From an uncultured Flavobacteriaceae bacterium (GTDB lineage: Bacteria; Bacteroidota; Bacteroidia; Flavobacteriales; Flavobacteriaceae): a stretch of DNA of 36,466 bases. Location of the stretch: contig CANLCJ010000007.1 of the NCBI GenBank assembly GCA_947489085.1, forward strand, positions 1 to 36,466, read 5' to 3'. A model generated the notes under the pieces. That model was given only the letters and a program-made list of their open reading frames with translations. It did not search any database and was not told where the DNA came from. The translations under genes and the position numbers were made by a program. Positions 1 through 8,235 of the stretch are shown here, in pieces; positions within the stretch are counted from its first letter, which is position 1; each line of letters starts with the position of its first letter.

Positions 1-225
1 TACTTTTAACAACCGATCTTCTTTTAGTTCTGCCTCACTCTTTTTTGAACTCTTTTGCTTCTCAAATACGGTTGAAGCATCATTTAAAAACTCGCGCTTC
101 CATAAATTGACCTGTTGAACGCTAATCTCAAAGCGTTGGGCTAATTCCTTAGTTGTTGAGCGTTCCTTTAATGCTTCTAAAACGACTTTCGTCTTAAATT
201 TTGAAGTGAATTTTCTTCGTGTCAT
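1..225 (-). CDS. IS3-family transposase OrfA, N-terminal part
   Basis: This is the first 75 codons of an IS3-family OrfA, cut by the window edge. The protein begins MTRRKFTSKFKTKVVLEALK and continues through a helix-turn-helix (about residues 25-48, with ELAQRFEISVQQVNLWKREF) into a lysine/glutamate-rich helical segment (residues 55-75). This is the usual DNA-binding half that recognises the inverted repeats, normally followed by an OrfB integrase made by frameshifting. The ATG at 223-225 is the first in-frame start and lies just inside the presumed inverted repeat, as expected. The family assignment is firm. Whether the gene is intact is unknown. Confidence 0.85.
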   Translation of the reverse strand, partial: MTRRKFTSKFKTKVVLEALKERSTTKELAQRFEISVQQVNLWKREFLNDASTVFEKQKSSKKSEAELKEDRLLKV

Positions 226-292
226 ATCAGTAAATTTAATGTTTTTTTTGAACTTAATTTACTGTCCTATTTTTGGGGGAATGATTAGTACA
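1..292 (-). mobile_element. IS3-family insertion sequence, left end (partial)
   Basis: The minus strand carries the start of an IS3-type orfA at 225. About 65 bases upstream is a likely terminal inverted repeat reading TGTACTAATCATTCCCCC on the minus strand, whose outer TG falls at about 292. The motif of C-rich then A-rich then GGACAG (about 262-283) is typical of IS3-family ends. The rest of the element, including orfB and the other end, lies beyond base 1, so its integrity and target duplication cannot be judged. The exact outer base is uncertain by a few positions. Confidence 0.7.
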
Positions 293-627
293 CCAAACTA
301 CATGAACTGTTAATTTGGAAACTGTATGTCAATTGACACGTTGTACTGACATTTTGCTAAGGTAGGTATTTTTAGAAGCTAAAGCGAAATGCACTAAAGT
401 GCATAGTTTGAACTACACCTGAGACCAATCAATGTCAAATCGAACACACTAAACATAGAAGCTTTGATAGCTTTATAACTAATCTTATCTCTGAACTGAT
501 TGCTTATGTCTTATATCAAACAAAACCAAATATCAACATCGACAACGTACAGACAATTGGGTAATTCTCATATCAAACTAACGTTAACACAGTTCTTAGT
601 TGTTAATAAATGTTATAACTACAATAT
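293..627. other. intergenic, no gene seen
   Basis: No convincing reading frame is present between the insertion sequence and the TPR gene. The only structure noticed is a 16-base palindrome at 389-404 (ATGCACT, AA, AGTGCAT). Nothing ties it to a particular gene. Confidence 0.5.
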
Positions 628-1809
628 TTAAAAAGAAATTTGTTTTAACTCTTTAATGAAACTACTGTCCTTTAATTTGAAGCATCCGTATTCATATTTG
701 TTTTTTCCAAAAATAACAATATTCGTATCCTCCAAAAAAATGACTTGTAAAACTTCTTTCTGCGCTAAAGAAAACAAGCTAGGCTTTGAATAATCTTTTT
801 TATATAGTGTAATTGAAGTTATATTTTTGGTGTCAAAATTATAATTTGGTTTGAAGTTTTTATCAATTTCAATTTTATCAAAAATTTTCACAATAAGTTT
901 TTCAATTTTTTTTGATTTGGCTAACGGTATTTTTTTTTGTATTCTAATTGAACTTTTTTCATCTATTTTATTAGTAGTGTAAGTGTAGTTTAAAGAGTCT
1001 TTAATATCAGTAAAATCAGTAAAATATTTTTTAAAAATAATTGATTCTTTTATTTCTTTTACCGTGAAATCTATTTTCGATATCTTCCAACTGTTTTTAG
1101 GTCTATAAATTTTTAATACTAATTTATCTCCAAGTAAATAATCTTCAAAATTGAACACATATCTAGTGTCTGTTTTTTCAATTATTTTTGGTAATATACA
1201 GTAAGAAATATTATTGTGGTATATAGTTGCTCTGGGCTTTAATTGTTCAACTTGGCTAGGAGTATTATTTATTTGTTTCAAGTATGATTTTTTTAAAACA
1301 CCGTGGATAGCTGAAATAATTTTCTTTAATTCACTTCGACTATGTTTTTCTTTATATTCATCACCTGTCAACTCCCATACTTTATCGAAATCATTATCTT
1401 TAATACTTTCTATTATAGTTTCTAATATTTTTTTTGAGTCAAGAGACTTTTTTATGATGTTTTCATAATTATTCCACCCCTTGTTTTTTCTCAAAAGTTT
1501 CAAATCACAATCAGACTTCAGGTGTTCCCAATCAGAATATCCATTTTTAATTGCTAAATCTAAATAAAAAGATGCTTTTATTGAGTCCTTTGACAAAGCA
1601 GCTGAACAAGCAGCATTATATAAATCTATTCTATTAGATTTATTAATTTTAAATGCAGTTTCGTAATATCTTAGTGATAAGTTAAAATCATTATTGATAT
1701 AAAGTTTTTCAGCTTTTTTAATTATATCGTCATATTCATTAATATTTTGAGCCATTAATTTTGAGCTACTTAAAACAATAATAAACAATATGTAAATAGT
1801 GAACCTCAT
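628..1809 (-). CDS. secreted TPR-like protein of unknown function
   Basis: A 393-residue protein starting MRFTIYILFIIVLSSSKLMAQ, which is a clear signal peptide with cleavage expected after AQ. An in-frame ATG 13 codons upstream (1846-1848) would place a polar stretch ahead of the signal peptide, so the 1807-1809 ATG is preferred. Residues about 20-95 look like tetratricopeptide repeats (alternating helices with YINNDFNLSLRYYETAF and NAACSAALSKDSIKASFYLDLAI), with the NAACxxAxxxD pattern common in Bacteroidota periplasmic proteins. The remaining roughly 300 residues are lysine-rich, probably alpha/beta, and I do not recognise a domain. It stands alone, AT-rich, between an insertion sequence and tRNA-Arg. 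Role unknown. Confidence 0.75.
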   Translation of the reverse strand: MRFTIYILFIIVLSSSKLMAQNINEYDDIIKKAEKLYINNDFNLSLRYYETAFKINKSNRIDLYNAACSAALSKDSIKASFYLDLAIKNGYSDWEHLKSDCDLKLLRKNKGWNNYENIIKKSLDSKKILETIIESIKDNDFDKVWELTGDEYKEKHSRSELKKIISAIHGVLKKSYLKQINNTPSQVEQLKPRATIYHNNISYCILPKIIEKTDTRYVFNFEDYLLGDKLVLKIYRPKNSWKISKIDFTVKEIKESIIFKKYFTDFTDIKDSLNYTYTTNKIDEKSSIRIQKKIPLAKSKKIEKLIVKIFDKIEIDKNFKPNYNFDTKNITSITLYKKDYSKPSLFSLAQKEVLQVIFLEDTNIVIFGKNKYEYGCFKLKDSSFIKELKQISF

Positions 1810-1831
1810 TATATTTGCTAACAATCGAATG

Positions 1832-1875
1832 TGTGTACTGGTACACATATTTTTATTAAATTTTCTTCAAATTTA
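1832..1875 (-). promoter_or_regulatory. candidate promoter -7 box and palindrome ahead of the TPR gene
   Basis: On the minus strand TAAATTTG (1868-1875) matches the Bacteroidota -7 consensus TAnnTTTG. No TTTG is found at the usual distance upstream. Between it and the ATG is a perfect palindrome at 1832-1847 (TGTGTAC, TG, GTACACA), which would lie in the untranslated leader. It could be an operator or a leader hairpin. Neither role is shown. Confidence 0.3.
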
Positions 1876-2035
1876 GTGCATTTCTAATTGATTTAAAATT
1901 ATTTAGCAAAATTGTAAATAAATTCTTTTTTATACTACTATAACCCAGTTAAGGTTTGAATATGGCTCCAAGAGTTCTAACCAACAATCCACTCAAAACA
2001 AAGCCTTTACAACAAAAAATACAACTCAAAGTAAA

Positions 2036-2074
2036 ACAAAAAAATCGCCCTAAACATCTCGTTTAAAGCGATTT
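2036..2074 (-). terminator. Rho-independent terminator after tRNA-Arg
   Basis: On the minus strand the sequence 2074-2061 pairs with 2055-2042 over 14 bases (AAATCGCTTTAAAC with GTTTAGGGCGATTT, two G-U pairs), with a five-base loop and a following run of T. It lies 12 bases past the tRNA 3' end, so it is the natural terminator of the tRNA transcript. Confidence 0.8.
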
Positions 2075-2085
2075 AAATAAATCTG

Positions 2086-2159
2086 TGACCACGCCAGGAT
2101 TCAAACCTGGAACCTCTTGAGCCGTAATCAAGTGCGCTATTCAGTTGCGCCACGTGGCC
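2086..2159 (-). tRNA. tRNA-Arg (anticodon ACG)
   Basis: Read on the minus strand, the acceptor stem GGCCACG pairs with CGTGGTC (one G-U). The D arm has the GCGC/GCGC stem, the anticodon stem CTTGA/TCAAG encloses loop TTACGGC giving anticodon ACG, and the T arm contains GGTTTGAATCC. The discriminator base is A. CCA is not encoded. ACG reads CGU, and CGC/CGA if A34 is converted to inosine. The gene is 74 bases, with a promoter at 2174-2204 and a terminator at 2036-2074. Confidence 0.95.
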
Positions 2160-2173
2160 GTTTTTTGTGGGTG

Positions 2174-2204
2174 CAAATATATACTTTATTAATACTATAC
2201 CAAA
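2174..2204 (-). promoter_or_regulatory. Bacteroidota-type promoter of tRNA-Arg
   Basis: On the minus strand TTTG (2201-2204) is followed after exactly 19 bases by TATATTTG (2174-2181), an exact fit to the TTTG-N19-TAnnTTTG consensus of the primary sigma factor of Bacteroidota. The tRNA begins 14 bases after the -7 box. This is the best promoter in the window and supports the phylum assignment. Confidence 0.75.
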
Positions 2205-2354
2205 ACTTATTTGAGAAAATATTTATCATATCGAGCTCTTAAATATTGGTGTTAATAATTTACATTTGGAAGAACGGTTAAAACCCTTTGAAAAACAGTA
2301 CTTTTAGCTATTGGATCTGCTAGTTGGATTAAAATTTTAAATCTGTGAATTGTC

Positions 2355-2705
2355 ATGTTCCAAATACAACGCATAAAATTTATTCTATCCCAAAAATTAA
2401 TTGTTTGGCATTTTATCTTGGTGGCAATAACTACAATTGGTCTAGCTGTGGCGTTGTATTTCTCTAGCATTATAATAGGGTGGCTTTGTTGCATGGCACC
2501 TGCTAATGCAGCTCAAATATTTTCTAATGCTACGTTGTTTGGTTTAATAACAATAGATTTTATGATAATGCTAACCTTACTTGTGGGGCTTTGCAGAACA
2601 TTTGAAAATATTAATTTTAAAAAATCGTATCTCATTACAATTTTTATTTTAGTAGTAATGTATGCGGTTTATATGCCCTATTTATTAATAGCTAATACGT
2701 TTTAA
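2355..2705 (+). CDS. small multi-pass membrane protein of unknown function
   Basis: A 116-residue frame with an ATG start and three or four hydrophobic segments: about residues 18-45 (WHFILVAITTIGLAVALYF and on), 58-78 (TLFGLITIDFMIMLTLLVGL) and 90-112 (YLITIFILVVMYAVYMPYLL). The cytoplasmic-type linkers carry lysine and arginine. I recognise no family. It stands between the tRNA and dps, on the same strand as dps but over 100 bases from it. A shorter frame on the other strand overlaps the first part but lacks protein-like character. The membrane pattern favours this being a real gene. Confidence 0.55.
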   Translation: MFQIQRIKFILSQKLIVWHFILVAITTIGLAVALYFSSIIIGWLCCMAPANAAQIFSNATLFGLITIDFMIMLTLLVGLCRTFENINFKKSYLITIFILVVMYAVYMPYLLIANTF

Positions 2706-2818
2706 AAACACTTTTGTATCTTGTTATTCGAGCAAATATTTATTCTAATAAACAAATGCCTATCTTATTATATTAAACTATTTTTACTAGAATAATAACA
2801 ACTTTAAAGTAAATAACT

Positions 2819-3286
2819 ATGAAAAATTTAATTGGTATAGATACTGCTGGTGCAGAAAAACTTAGCAGCATGCTAAACCAACTATTGGCCGACTACCAAC
2901 TATTTTACCAAAACTTAAGAGGCCTACATTGGAATATAAAGGGGAAGGATTTCTTCGAATTACACGTAAAATTTGAAGAATATTATAACGATGCTGTTGT
3001 TAAAATAGATGAGATTGCAGAACGTATTTTAACTCTAGAAGGGGAACCTTTACATACATTTTCAGATTACTTGCAGCAGTCTAAAATAAAAGAAGAAAAA
3101 AGTGTTACTAACGGTGTAGAGGGCGTTAAAATTATAGTAACTAATTTCTCTACAATTATTGACTTAGAAAGAGATATTTTAAGCGTTGCGGGAGAGATTA
3201 ACGATGAGGGTACTCTAAGCTTAATGAGCGATTACATATCGGAAACCGAAAAAACACTTTGGATGTTAAATTCCTACCTGCACTAA
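2819..3286 (+). CDS. dps: Dps family DNA-protecting ferritin
   Basis: A 155-residue cytoplasmic protein of normal Dps length. Dps forms a hollow dodecamer that oxidises and stores iron, using up hydrogen peroxide, and so protects DNA in starvation and oxidative stress. The inter-subunit ferroxidase ligands are visible: His37 in LHWNIKG, His49, Asp64 and Glu68 in KIDEIAERI. Their spacing (12, 15, 4) equals that of the well-studied Listeria protein (His31, His43, Asp58, Glu62). The start MKNLIGIDTAGAEKL is unambiguous. The following lipoprotein starts 41 bases after the dps stop and may be cotranscribed. Confidence 0.93.
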   Translation: MKNLIGIDTAGAEKLSSMLNQLLADYQLFYQNLRGLHWNIKGKDFFELHVKFEEYYNDAVVKIDEIAERILTLEGEPLHTFSDYLQQSKIKEEKSVTNGVEGVKIIVTNFSTIIDLERDILSVAGEINDEGTLSLMSDYISETEKTLWMLNSYLH

Positions 3287-3327
3287 GTTTAAATAGCAGC
3301 TATCACGAAACCAAGTACATCTCTTTA

Positions 3328-3894
3328 ATGCGCTATTATACAACTTTATTGCTAATTCTAATCCTGTCCTTCAGTTGTACCAATAGAAAAACACCTTCTC
3401 CTGAAGCAGCTGTGAGACAGTTTTACAAAGGGTTTACTACAGGTAATTTTAATGCTATCGATGCTGTGTTATCCGATACTGTAAAGACCAAAGAAGGTGA
3501 TTATCTAAATTCCTACTCTAAAACCGATTTTCACAGCTTATTCCAATGGGATTCTGTTTTTAAAACGAGTTATGAAATTCAAGACCTACAAAATATTGAA
3601 AATGAAATTGTGGTTACTATAGCATCTCGATCTTTGCGATACGAATTTTTAAAAAATAATCCATTAGTTTACAGACGCAAATTTAGTTTTAAAGCTAACA
3701 AGATAGCTTTTACTGAGACTTTAAATTATCTCGATACAGATTGGAAGGTATGGGAGAACAGGCGTGATAGTTTAGTCGTTTGGACCAAAGCCAAACACCC
3801 AGAAATCGACAGTTTTATCTACGATTTAAGCAAAAACGGTGCTACTAACTATTTAAATGCTATTAAGCTTTACAATGCAGAAGTTCTACATTAA
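3328..3894 (+). CDS. small lipoprotein of unknown function
   Basis: A 188-residue protein beginning MRYYTTLLLILILSFSC, a type II signal peptide with lipidation expected at Cys17, so it should be anchored in the outer or inner membrane. The frame is open 23 codons further up, overlapping dps, but the ATG at 3328 gives the signal peptide and is preferred. After a short linker, residues about 25-110 resemble an NTF2/SnoaL-like or DUF4878-type fold (SPEAAVRQFYKGFTTGNFNAIDAVL is a common opening of such domains). That is inference from pattern only. It ends 62 bases before the shared terminator hairpin. Confidence 0.8.
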   Translation: MRYYTTLLLILILSFSCTNRKTPSPEAAVRQFYKGFTTGNFNAIDAVLSDTVKTKEGDYLNSYSKTDFHSLFQWDSVFKTSYEIQDLQNIENEIVVTIASRSLRYEFLKNNPLVYRRKFSFKANKIAFTETLNYLDTDWKVWENRRDSLVVWTKAKHPEIDSFIYDLSKNGATNYLNAIKLYNAEVLH

Positions 3895-3956
3895 ATCCAG
3901 ATTAAAATACAATGCTGTTTCCTTTTTTATTAATTAAATATGGGGCATATTACACA

Positions 3957-3993
3957 AAAGACTTTCTGGTATAAACTACCGAGAAAGTCTTTT
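3957..3993. terminator. bidirectional Rho-independent terminator
   Basis: A perfect 12-base inverted repeat (AAAAGACTTTCT and AGAAAGTCTTTT), with a further GGTA/TACC pair in the loop, lies between two convergent units. On both strands it ends in a T run. It would stop the dps/lipoprotein transcript from the left and the rhamnose operon from the right, whose last gene ends at 4043. Confidence 0.85.
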
Positions 3994-4042
3994 ATGTTTT
4001 TGGCATCAAAAGTAATTTTGATTGCCGTATGTTTTGTTGTTA

Positions 4043-4210
4043 CTACTCTTCTTTCATCCAAAAAGGTGTAGCAACGAACCATAATATTGTACCTACTAGC
4101 ATGAGCACTTTTACTGTACTGGCTTCCATCTTTCCTAAAAATGAAAGTATACTCACCAATAATATTAAAACGGCTATAGATACACCACTAATTAATTTTA
4201 GTATTTTCAT
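4043..4210 (-). CDS. 55-residue membrane protein coupled to the NCS1 permease
   Basis: A short frame, ATG at 4208-4210 and TAG at 4043-4045, beginning MKILKLISGVSIAVLILLVS and ending FVATPFWMKEE. It has two hydrophobic helices (about residues 5-27 and 34-51) and a charged tail, so it is probably a hairpin membrane protein. Its start follows the permease stop by only 3 bases, which implies translational coupling, and the operon terminator lies 50 bases further on. The opposite-strand frame over the same bases lacks comparable features. I infer it is an accessory subunit or stabiliser of the upstream transporter. Small two-helix proteins next to transporters are common, but I cannot name a family. 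Confidence 0.75.
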   Translation of the reverse strand: MKILKLISGVSIAVLILLVSILSFLGKMEASTVKVLMLVGTILWFVATPFWMKEE

Positions 4211-4213
4211 AAT

Positions 4214-5599
4214 TTAAGATTTTTGAAGTTTCATAATAAGGACATATAACGCACTAGATGCAATCCAACATGGTATTACGGCATAGGCTGCAAAAACATC
4301 TTTCGTAAAGATAAAATATAAACCTAGGGCTACGGGTATAACCCAAGCTAATAACACAGCTGTGTTAAAACTAGACCCTTTTCCTTCGGCATAATCTTGT
4401 GTAAAGTTCATCTTTTTAGCTAAATAGTGGTTTACAAAAATAACCCCACCCATAGGGCCTAAGATGGTACCATATAGCCCTACAAAACCAAGTAATTGAC
4501 TTGATAATGCTGGGAATATACCAGCTACAGTAGCTATTACACCTGCTAAAATAACACCTGAATAGGTTTTTGCATTAGAAGGGAATAAACTTTGAAAAGC
4601 TAAACCTGCACGGTAAATGGTAGGATTCGCTGTAGTCCAACCTGCTACAATCACACAGATAATACCTGTCCAACCCACTGCACTCCATGCTAAAGCTCCT
4701 GGGTTAGCAGAGATATCTCCTGTTAATTTAATTTGAGCGGCTAACATAAAAGACGCACAGATCCATGCCATATAATGTCCTAAAAACATGCCTATAGAAG
4801 GGCCCCATCCTGCACGTACGTCTTTAGCAAAACGCATAATCGATAAATCGGCCATTCCAAAGTGCATTGCTGCATTACATAACCATGAAAAAATTACAAT
4901 TTTCCAAAATCCGAAATCTACTTTACCATTTGCAGACTGTACAACGCTTACACCTTTATCCCACTCTGTTAATAAACTTTCCCAAGAATCTACCTCCATT
5001 TGAGTTAATGCAGATAAACCACAAGCTGCAAAAACAACAATCATCCAAGGTGCAGCTATATTTGCAAATTTAGATACTGTATTGTATCCCGCAGCGGCTA
5101 CAATTGTCATTACTAAGCCTACAATAATTACAATAGTAGAAAATGCAGGAGTACTTAATCCAAAAATAGACTCAGGAACCGTGAAATTTACATCAAAAGG
5201 AATCCCAACAGCACTAGCAGAAACCGTAATCATGGCTCCAGCTAAAAAACAGAAGAGTACACCATTAACTACATTATACACCTTTACTAGATGTTTTCCT
5301 GCAATTTTTTCTAATTGGTAGTACAAGGTTAGTTTACTAGATACAGCTATAGGCGCTACTAAATACCGCCATGTAAGTATGGCTAATATATTACCTATAA
5401 GTAATCCAAAAATTAAATCTTTTAAACTAGCACCTGCTGCTAAAAACAAAGGCCCAATCATAAATTCTGTACCGGCTGCATGCTCACCTGCATACATGCC
5501 TAAAAAAGATTTCCAACCTTTTAATTTTGAAGCTGGTATTGGACTTCTTTCGAATTCTCCACCACCAACATCTTCTATTTCTACTGCTGTTTCACTCAT
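4214..5599 (-). CDS. NCS1-type permease (purine/cytosine permease family), candidate rhamnose-pathway transporter
   Basis: A 461-residue integral membrane protein with about 12 hydrophobic segments after a 30-residue acidic cytoplasmic N terminus (MSETAVEIEDVGGGEFERSP). The general pattern (small-residue-rich helix 1 with GPLFLAAGASLKDLIFGLLIGN, and GYNTVSKFANIAAPWMIV in mid-protein) is that of the nucleobase-cation-symport-1 family, whose characterised members carry cytosine, purines, hydantoins or vitamins with Na+ or H+. It sits in the rhamnose operon, 29 bases after the L-lactate dehydrogenase gene, with no nucleobase gene nearby. The context argues for L-rhamnose, lactate or a locus-derived oligosaccharide as substrate. 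The substrate is not deducible from sequence alone. Confidence 0.8.
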   Translation of the reverse strand: MSETAVEIEDVGGGEFERSPIPASKLKGWKSFLGMYAGEHAAGTEFMIGPLFLAAGASLKDLIFGLLIGNILAILTWRYLVAPIAVSSKLTLYYQLEKIAGKHLVKVYNVVNGVLFCFLAGAMITVSASAVGIPFDVNFTVPESIFGLSTPAFSTIVIIVGLVMTIVAAAGYNTVSKFANIAAPWMIVVFAACGLSALTQMEVDSWESLLTEWDKGVSVVQSANGKVDFGFWKIVIFSWLCNAAMHFGMADLSIMRFAKDVRAGWGPSIGMFLGHYMAWICASFMLAAQIKLTGDISANPGALAWSAVGWTGIICVIVAGWTTANPTIYRAGLAFQSLFPSNAKTYSGVILAGVIATVAGIFPALSSQLLGFVGLYGTILGPMGGVIFVNHYLAKKMNFTQDYAEGKGSSFNTAVLLAWVIPVALGLYFIFTKDVFAAYAVIPCWIASSALYVLIMKLQKS

Positions 5600-5628
5600 A
5601 TTTTATTTAGTTTATGTTTGTTCTATTT

Positions 5629-6777
5629 TTATTTTACCAAATGCTCTGGAAAATCGGATGTTTTTTCACAACATAATTGCTCCATAACCTGCTGTAATTC
5701 GGTTTTTAATAACGAAATGGTATGATCGCCACCTTTATTACCTAATGCAGATACGCCATACATGAAAGAGCGTCCCATAAATGTAAATTTAGCACCACTA
5801 GCCATAGCTCTGGCAATGTCTGGTCCTGAACGTACACCACTATCCATCATCACTTCTATTTGGTCTCCGTATTTCTCGGCAATAGTTGCTAATGGTTTTA
5901 CTGTAGATTCTCCCGCGTCTAATTGTCGCCCACCATGGTTAGATACAATAATACCATCTAAGCCTAAACGAATGGCTTGTTCGGCATCATATTCAGAAGC
6001 TACACCCTTCAATACTAATTTCCCTTTCCACATGTCGCGAATCGGCTTAATTTTATCTTCATTAAGGCGTCCTGAAAAAGTTTGATCCATAAATTTACCT
6101 AACTGTTTCAAGTCTAAATTTTTAGGCATATATGGCAATAGGTTCGCGAAATTAGGAATACCGTGCTTAAGCGTTTGAAGACTCCAATGCGGACGTCCAA
6201 ATGCTTGTAATATATTAGAGATATTCATTTTTGGTGGCATGGCCAGACCGTTTCTAATATCTCTTGGTCTAAAACCAAAACTAGGCACATCACACAGAAT
6301 AACTAAAACAGGGCATTCTGCAGCTTCAGCACGCTTTATAATATCATCTCTAAGACTATCTTCGGTAGGGTGGTATAACTGAAACCAAGCTTTACCTTCT
6401 GTTAATTCTGCGGCACGTTCTATGCTTGTAGTCGTTACGGTACTTAGAATAAACGGAATGTTATGTTCGAAAGCTGCTTTCGCTAAAATTTCTGGAGAGT
6501 TAGGCCACATTAAGCCTTGTAAGCCTACTGGCGCAATACCAAAAGGGGCATCGTATTCTATACCAAATAAATTGGTTTTTTGAGACGATCCGTGGTGCTT
6601 TCTCAAATAATTTGGCTTCAATTGCACCTCTCTCAATTCGGCAGTATTACGAATTAAATTGACATCTTCATTACAACCACCATCTAAATATTCAAAAGCA
6701 AATTTTGGAATTTTTTGCTTTGCTCTTGTTCTTAAGTCATCTACCGATGGATAACGCGTATCGAACTTTAAAGCCAT
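5629..6777 (-). CDS. lldD: FMN-dependent L-lactate dehydrogenase
   Basis: A 382-residue alpha-hydroxy-acid dehydrogenase that oxidises L-lactate to pyruvate, passing electrons to the respiratory chain. Visible are the N-terminal SVDDLRTRAKQKIPKFAFEYLDGG, the FMN-contacting Lys257 in KLVLKG, the catalytic His281 and substrate Arg284 in SNHGGRQLDAG, and the C-terminal FMN-phosphate segment MDSGVRSGPDIARAMASGA. Length matches the family. It follows rhaB by 78 bases. In this operon its substrate is most likely the L-lactate formed from L-lactaldehyde by the upstream fusion enzyme, so the pathway ends in pyruvate. Other (S)-2-hydroxy acids are possible for the family. Confidence 0.88.
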   Translation of the reverse strand: MALKFDTRYPSVDDLRTRAKQKIPKFAFEYLDGGCNEDVNLIRNTAELREVQLKPNYLRKHHGSSQKTNLFGIEYDAPFGIAPVGLQGLMWPNSPEILAKAAFEHNIPFILSTVTTTSIERAAELTEGKAWFQLYHPTEDSLRDDIIKRAEAAECPVLVILCDVPSFGFRPRDIRNGLAMPPKMNISNILQAFGRPHWSLQTLKHGIPNFANLLPYMPKNLDLKQLGKFMDQTFSGRLNEDKIKPIRDMWKGKLVLKGVASEYDAEQAIRLGLDGIIVSNHGGRQLDAGESTVKPLATIAEKYGDQIEVMMDSGVRSGPDIARAMASGAKFTFMGRSFMYGVSALGNKGGDHTISLLKTELQQVMEQLCCEKTSDFPEHLVK

Positions 6778-6855
6778 ATCTTTTTATTTTTTAATTTAAA
6801 AATTTTCTCTTAATTTTTATGCTCACGATTGTTTAAGTAAAGGTGTGCAATCACA

Positions 6856-8226
6856 CTAGCTTACTATAAACGGCACGTGCTTTTTAAGTGCGTAATTCTT
6901 TTTTAAGAATTTCGAATTTAGGCGTGTATCCGAAATGGATATTGCAGCACCTAATGCAGACCCTAAAGAGGCCTGTGTTGTTCTTAATTTCTTGTCTCTA
7001 AAATAATGAGAAAGTAATTTAATGTATAGATCGTTATCACTAAAACCACCATCTACATACAATCTGCTAATAGTGTCTTCGCCAATGGCTTTCTTAATGC
7101 ATTTGATTTGTAACAATACCAACTCCGTCATTAATTGATGGTAGGCATGTTCGTATTCTGTAAAGGAAATCTTTGTTTCTTCTGGCATATCTTCGTCTAC
7201 CAGTCCTTCCCATTTAAACGAGTGTTTAAAATCTTTTATCAGCTCGAAATACGTATCGTAATTAAACTTCACGTTTCTATGGTAATCGTCATCTACACCA
7301 TAACGTTCGTTTAATTTTTGTACCTGTAATTTATATTCATTTCCTAAGAATAGTCGCGCTGCTTTAACAGGCTTTCCATTAATACGCATGTAATTAATGG
7401 CATCGCTATCGTTAGTGTCTTTCGAAATTGGATTTTCGGTAAACGGATTAAAGGCAATACTCCAAGTTCCTGTAGAGACTAAAATAAATTTTTTCTTAAT
7501 ACTTCTTACATAAGGTAATAGTGCCGCAGAACTATCGTGTATACCTACACCAATTTTAATACGATTACCGTTGTAATTCATATTAATACTAGTTTCTGTA
7601 GACACGATAGGCGGCAATATTTTATCTAAACCTTCTTTATATACCCACGAGTGGTAATCTTTTTCGGCATAATCCCAAAGCGCTGTATGGCAACCAATAC
7701 TGGTATACTCACTTAAAGGAATACCCGTAAAAACGTAACTTAAATACTGTGGTAAATGTAAAGAGTACTTAATCTTTTTAAAGACTTCTGGTTTTGTAGT
7801 CTTTAACCAATACAATTGCAATCCAGAATTTAACATGCTTAAATCTGCACATCCTGTTTGTTGCAAAAACTCTTCTTTTGGTCCGTAGTTTTCAAAAAAT
7901 GAAGTTACGACCTCTTGAGGTAACGGCTTTGTATAATTATAAAGTGGTGTTACAGGGTTTCCATTTTCATCAAGATGTACAAAACTGGCACCGTAAGTAG
8001 AAAAGTTTATCGCTTTTACTTTAAATTTTTTAGCATTTAATATTCTGTTAAATACTTCCTTAAGCCATTTCTGCAATGCTGCTAAGTCTTCTGTAGGGTG
8101 ACCATCTTCATCCTCTATTTCATCGAATGAAATGTATTCTTTATGTACTTCTTTAAAATCTTTATCGAATAGAAAAAACTTTTTATTCGTTTTTCCTATA
8201 TCGAAAACAGCCGTTACGTTCTTCAT
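6856..8226 (-). CDS. rhaB: L-rhamnulokinase (FGGY carbohydrate kinase)
   Basis: A 456-residue cytoplasmic sugar kinase that phosphorylates L-rhamnulose to L-rhamnulose-1-phosphate with ATP. The N terminus has the phosphate-binding motif FDIGKTNKKFFLFD (from residue 8). The C-terminal half has the second ATP-binding elements LVSTGTWS and LYVDGGFSDND and the family end motif LGSALGAAISI. FGGY members act on many sugars. The assignment to rhamnulose rests on its position between a rhamnose isomerase (9 bases upstream) and the lactate dehydrogenase. It is somewhat shorter than the enterobacterial enzyme but within the family range. Confidence 0.88.
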   Translation of the reverse strand: MKNVTAVFDIGKTNKKFFLFDKDFKEVHKEYISFDEIEDEDGHPTEDLAALQKWLKEVFNRILNAKKFKVKAINFSTYGASFVHLDENGNPVTPLYNYTKPLPQEVVTSFFENYGPKEEFLQQTGCADLSMLNSGLQLYWLKTTKPEVFKKIKYSLHLPQYLSYVFTGIPLSEYTSIGCHTALWDYAEKDYHSWVYKEGLDKILPPIVSTETSINMNYNGNRIKIGVGIHDSSAALLPYVRSIKKKFILVSTGTWSIAFNPFTENPISKDTNDSDAINYMRINGKPVKAARLFLGNEYKLQVQKLNERYGVDDDYHRNVKFNYDTYFELIKDFKHSFKWEGLVDEDMPEETKISFTEYEHAYHQLMTELVLLQIKCIKKAIGEDTISRLYVDGGFSDNDLYIKLLSHYFRDKKLRTTQASLGSALGAAISISDTRLNSKFLKKNYALKKHVPFIVS

Positions 8227-8235
8227 ACTATTTTA

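Noticed and set aside
2252-2494. 80-residue minus-strand frame over the small membrane protein
   Set aside because: No signal, domain or spacing support; the plus-strand frame has a consistent membrane pattern.
4029-4217. 62-residue plus-strand frame
   Set aside because: The minus-strand 55-residue frame over the same bases is coupled to the permease gene and has two clean membrane helices.
6843-6856. GTGTG-CAAT-CACAC inverted repeat after the rhaB stop
   Set aside because: Only a 5-base stem with no T run; too weak to call a terminator.
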